Below, piece after piece: positions 23,154-25,642 of a DNA stretch of 25,642 nt. The notes under the pieces are model-generated. The model had not been told where the DNA came from. It did not search any database and saw only the letters and a list, made by a program, of their open reading frames with translations. The DNA is taken from contig CAZDQL010000091.1 of NCBI GenBank assembly GCA_964507325.1, positions 1 through 25,642 of the forward strand, given 5' to 3'. This stretch comes from CAZDQL01 sp964507325 (GTDB lineage: Bacteria; Planctomycetota; UBA1135; GCA-002686595). The position numbers and the translations under genes are program-made. Position 1 is the first letter of the stretch. Each line of letters opens with the position of its first letter.

Positions 23154-24419
23154 TCAGACGTAGATCGGGAACTCGCGCGCGGTGTCCGCGACCTCGGCCC
23201 GGATGCGGGTGGCGACGGTCTCGTCGTCGAGGTGCTCGAGGCGCTCGACGATCCACCCCGCCAGCCGCTGCATGTGCTCCTCGACCAGCCCGCGGGTGGT
23301 GATCGCCGCTGTGCCGAGCCGGATCCCCGAGGCCTCCATCGGCGGCCGCTGGTCGTAGGGGATCAGGTTCTTGTTGCAGGTCAGGTCCACCGAGTGCAGG
23401 GCGTCCTCCGCCCGGGCGCCGGTGATCCCGCTCGCCCCCACGTCGACCAGCATAAGGTGGTTGTCGGTGCCCCCCGAGACGATGCGCAGGCCCCGCTCGG
23501 CGAGCCCCTCCGCCAGCGTGCGCGCGTTGGCCACCACCTGCCGCTGGTAGTCGACGAAGTCCGGTTGCGCCGCTTCCTTGAGGGCGATCGCCTTGGCGGC
23601 GATGACGTGCATCAGCGGCCCCCCTTGGCCGCCGGGGAAGACGGCGCTGTTGACCTTCTTCAACCACTCCAGGTCGTTGGTGACCACCAGGCCCCCGCGC
23701 GGCCCGCGCAGGGTCTTGTGGGTGGTCATCGTCACGATGTCGGAGTGGGGCACGGGTGAGGGGTGCACGCCGGCGGCCACCAGGCCGGCGATGTGTGCCA
23801 TGTCGACCAGGAGGTGCGCCCCCACCTCGTCCGCCACCGTGCGGAAGGCGGCGAAGTCGATGGTGCGCGAGTAGGCGGAGGCACCGGCCAGGATCAGCTT
23901 GGGGCGCAGCTCCCGCGCCTGGGCCGCCACCGCCTGCATGTCGATCAGCTCCGTCTCGCGGTCGAGCCCGTAGCCGTGGAAGTCGTAGAAGACGCCGGAG
24001 AAGTTCTTCGGGTGTCCGTGGGAGAGGTGGCCCCCGTGGTCCAGGTTCATCGCCAGGACCCGATCGCCCGGCTCGCAGAGGGTCATCAGCGCCGCCACGT
24101 TGGCCTGGGTACCGCTGTGGGGCTGCACGTTGGCGTAGCCCGCCTGGAAGACCTCCTTGGCGCGGGCGCGCGCCAGGTTCTCGGCGCTGTCGACGTGCTC
24201 GCACCCGCCGTAGTAGCGGCGCCCCGGATAGCCCTCCGCGTACTTGTTGGTGAGCACCGTGCCCATGGCGGCGATCACCTCGCGGGAGGCGTGGTTCTCG
24301 GAGGCGATCAGCTCCAGCTGGGCCTCCTGGCGGGCGGCCTCCAGGTCGATCGCGGCCCAGATCTCGTCGTCGCTGCGCGGCGTGGGGGTGGTGGTCGTCA
24401 TGGCGGCGGATTCGGTCAT
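23154..24419 (-). CDS. glyA: Serine hydroxymethyltransferase
   Basis: GlyA interconverts serine and glycine with tetrahydrofolate, the main one-carbon source. The 421-residue PLP enzyme has ELIASENHAS (36-45), NKYAEGYPGRRYYGGCEHVD (58-77), VQPHSGTQAN, LLVDMAHIAGLVAAG and the PLP-lysine motif TTHKTLRGPRGG (Lys235), then NLIPYDQRPP and SGIRLGTAA. This is a complete, normal-length SHMT. The ATG at 24417-24419 begins a variable leader; an internal ATG (residue 7) is also possible. It lies 36 bases after the MORN-repeat lipoprotein in the same direction, so it may be read from that promoter, since no separate promoter is visible in the gap. Confidence 0.96.
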   Translation of the reverse strand: MTESAAMTTTTPTPRSDDEIWAAIDLEAARQEAQLELIASENHASREVIAAMGTVLTNKYAEGYPGRRYYGGCEHVDSAENLARARAKEVFQAGYANVQPHSGTQANVAALMTLCEPGDRVLAMNLDHGGHLSHGHPKNFSGVFYDFHGYGLDRETELIDMQAVAAQARELRPKLILAGASAYSRTIDFAAFRTVADEVGAHLLVDMAHIAGLVAAGVHPSPVPHSDIVTMTTHKTLRGPRGGLVVTNDLEWLKKVNSAVFPGGQGGPLMHVIAAKAIALKEAAQPDFVDYQRQVVANARTLAEGLAERGLRIVSGGTDNHLMLVDVGASGITGARAEDALHSVDLTCNKNLIPYDQRPPMEASGIRLGTAAITTRGLVEEHMQRLAGWIVERLEHLDDETVATRIRAEVADTAREFPIYV

Positions 24420-24455
24420 CGCTTCGCGGTTCGGATCATCGGGATGGGAGGCAGC

Positions 24456-25619
24456 TCAGCCGTCCCCCGGGGGAGGGGGCAGGGAAGCGCTCTCCGCGCT
24501 CGGGTCGGCCGCCAGCTCCTCGGCCCGCTGGAGCTCGGCCTCGTCCAGTGGAGCGACCCGCGCGGCGTCTTTGTAGAGGCCGGAACTCTCCACGTCGAGG
24601 GTACCGTCCTCCTTCCAGGCGAAGAAACTCCCGTCCAGCCTCCCATCGACCCAGGTGCCCACCACCATGCGCGCGCCGTTCGCGTACCAGCGCTGGCCGA
24701 CTCCCTGCTGGAGGTTTTCCGCGAAGGTCGCGATCTCGTTCAGCTTTCCGCTGTCGTGCCAGCGCCGCCACTCGCCGACGCGCTTGCCGGCATCGTAGGT
24801 CCCCACGCGGTGCTTCTGACCGTTGGCGTGCCACTGGAGCCACTCCCCCACCATGAGACCGTTCTCGTGCTGCCCTTGGAGACCGAGCACCTCGTTGGGG
24901 TACCAGCTCTTGGTGGTGCCGACCTTGACCCCCTTCTCCCAGGTCTCCTCCGCCAGCAGGGTTCCGATCTCGTGGTAGCGCCTCTCGACGCCGTTGAGCT
25001 GGTCGGCGATGAACTGGGCCTCGCGCTTGACCTCGCCACCCGGGTAGTACTCCACCACGGGTCCTTCGACATAGCCGTCGACCAGGGGCAGGCGGGTGAG
25101 CAGCTCGCCACCCGGGTGGAAGCTCTCGAAGGAGACGCGCATCCCGTTCTCGTGGACCACTCGCTCCTTGACGGTGCCCTCCTGCTCCCAGTAGGTCTCC
25201 CACGTGCCGACGAACTGGTCGGCGGCGTAGAGGCTCTTCTGTGCCAACTGCCCGCTGGGGAAGTAGGCCAGGGACTCCCCCTCGCGCTTGCCGGCCTGCC
25301 AGGTCTCGCGTCGCTCGATCGCCCCGGTGGGGAAGAACTCCTCCCAGGCTCCCTCTTTGAGGCCCGCCTCGTCGTAGCGGCCGACGATCTTCTTCTGGCC
25401 GTTCTTGTGCCACTCCGTGTAGTCGCCGACGTACTTGCCGTAGTGCAGGGTCGCCTCGCGCTTCTTGAGGGTCTCCGCTTCGTCCCAGTAGTCGATCTCC
25501 TGGCGCTTGCCGGTCTTCCCGGTCCCGCCGGAGGAATCCCCGGAGCCGCAGCCGCAGGCGAGGACGGACAGCAGGGACAGGAGAGCCAGGAGGGGGGCGT
25601 TGGAGTGGGGCGTCTTCAT
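24456..25619 (-). CDS. MORN-type repeat lipoprotein
   Basis: A 387-residue lipoprotein: a signal with a long Leu core and lipobox VLAC (Cys22), then a Ser/Gly spacer. From about residue 55 to 350 there are roughly eleven tandem repeats of about 23-24 residues of the MORN_2/YwqK kind, each around G-x-W-x-x-[YFW]-x-x-[ND]-G-x(7)-Y-x-x-G (for example GDYTEWHKNGQKKIVGRY, GEWLQWHANGQKHRVGTY). The C-terminal 40 residues are acidic and Pro-rich. Such proteins form elongated beta-hairpin rods at the cell surface. Some are annotated as antitoxins, but no toxin gene is adjacent, so that label would be unsafe. A TACACT six bases before the ATG predicts a leaderless mRNA. glyA follows after 36 bases. Confidence 0.82.
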   Translation of the reverse strand: MKTPHSNAPLLALLSLLSVLACGCGSGDSSGGTGKTGKRQEIDYWDEAETLKKREATLHYGKYVGDYTEWHKNGQKKIVGRYDEAGLKEGAWEEFFPTGAIERRETWQAGKREGESLAYFPSGQLAQKSLYAADQFVGTWETYWEQEGTVKERVVHENGMRVSFESFHPGGELLTRLPLVDGYVEGPVVEYYPGGEVKREAQFIADQLNGVERRYHEIGTLLAEETWEKGVKVGTTKSWYPNEVLGLQGQHENGLMVGEWLQWHANGQKHRVGTYDAGKRVGEWRRWHDSGKLNEIATFAENLQQGVGQRWYANGARMVVGTWVDGRLDGSFFAWKEDGTLDVESSGLYKDAARVAPLDEAELQRAEELAADPSAESASLPPPPGDG

Positions 25620-25625
25620 GGCCTG

Positions 25626-25631
25626 AGTGTA
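25626..25631 (-). promoter_or_regulatory. -10 box (TACACT) six bases before the MORN lipoprotein
   Basis: TACACT in GCTACACT lies six bases before the only plausible ATG (25617-25619), since the signal peptide begins there. Transcription would start at or beside the ATG. The -35 region is beyond the window edge. Confidence 0.45.
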
Positions 25632-25642
25632 GCTCCTCGGGG

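Noticed and set aside
24456..25619. Antitoxin of a toxin-antitoxin pair (label often given to YwqK-like repeats).
   Set aside because: It is a lipidated exported protein, and the neighbouring gene is glyA, not a toxin.

Overview
The window is about 25.6 kb of very GC-rich, tightly packed bacterial chromosome, with one 100-N scaffold gap at 19665-19764. The gene content points to a Gram-negative bacterium of the Planctomycetota/PVC type, probably a metagenome-assembled scaffold. The reasons are an LPS-pathway LpxH, two paralogous Tat-exported Gfo/Idh/MocA oxidoreductases, a lipoprotein with a formylglycine-generating-enzyme fold, many genes without Shine-Dalgarno sequences, an EF-P with an atypical TPGN tip, and a small protein ending in a PTWSEI...GYRK motif. 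This is inference from gene content; no marker phylogeny was possible.

Left part (1-5.7 kb, minus strand): a membrane-anchored FHA-like protein, a degenerate GGDEF protein, a sigma-54-dependent response regulator and lpxH run in one direction, with one-base TGATG overlaps between the last three. They are followed by cmk, plsC and rpsA (truncated by the window edge). cmk and rpsA each have their own promoter, and in both cases the -35 hexamer contains the stop codon of the preceding gene.

5.7-9 kb (plus strand): rpoN, divergent from the FHA cluster, then efp and a zinc alcohol dehydrogenase. The rpoN upstream region has a near-consensus -24/-12 element overlapping a TATACT box. The sigma factor, an activator that needs it and two accessory signalling proteins therefore lie together, which is the most system-like feature of the window.

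9-15.1 kb: an exported-protein block. It holds Gfo/Idh oxidoreductase 1 and an ApbE lipoprotein (minus), then an FGE-fold lipoprotein, Gfo/Idh oxidoreductase 2 and an unrecognised lipoprotein with relaxed codon use (plus).

15.1-20.2 kb (minus strand): aroA (interrupted by the gap), galE and a secreted M16 zinc peptidase. 20.2-23.1 kb (plus strand): purC, purE, mtnA and a small conserved protein. 23.1-25.6 kb (minus strand): a MORN-type repeat lipoprotein followed by glyA.

Several promoters can be read directly (TTGACC-16-TACACT, TTGAAC-16-TATCCT, TTGTAG-17-CATACT). For aroA, galE and the MORN lipoprotein, the -10 box lies only 6-9 bases before the start codon, which predicts leaderless or nearly leaderless mRNAs. 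No tRNA, rRNA, CRISPR array, insertion sequence or phage gene was seen. No gene-free stretch exceeds 300 bases.
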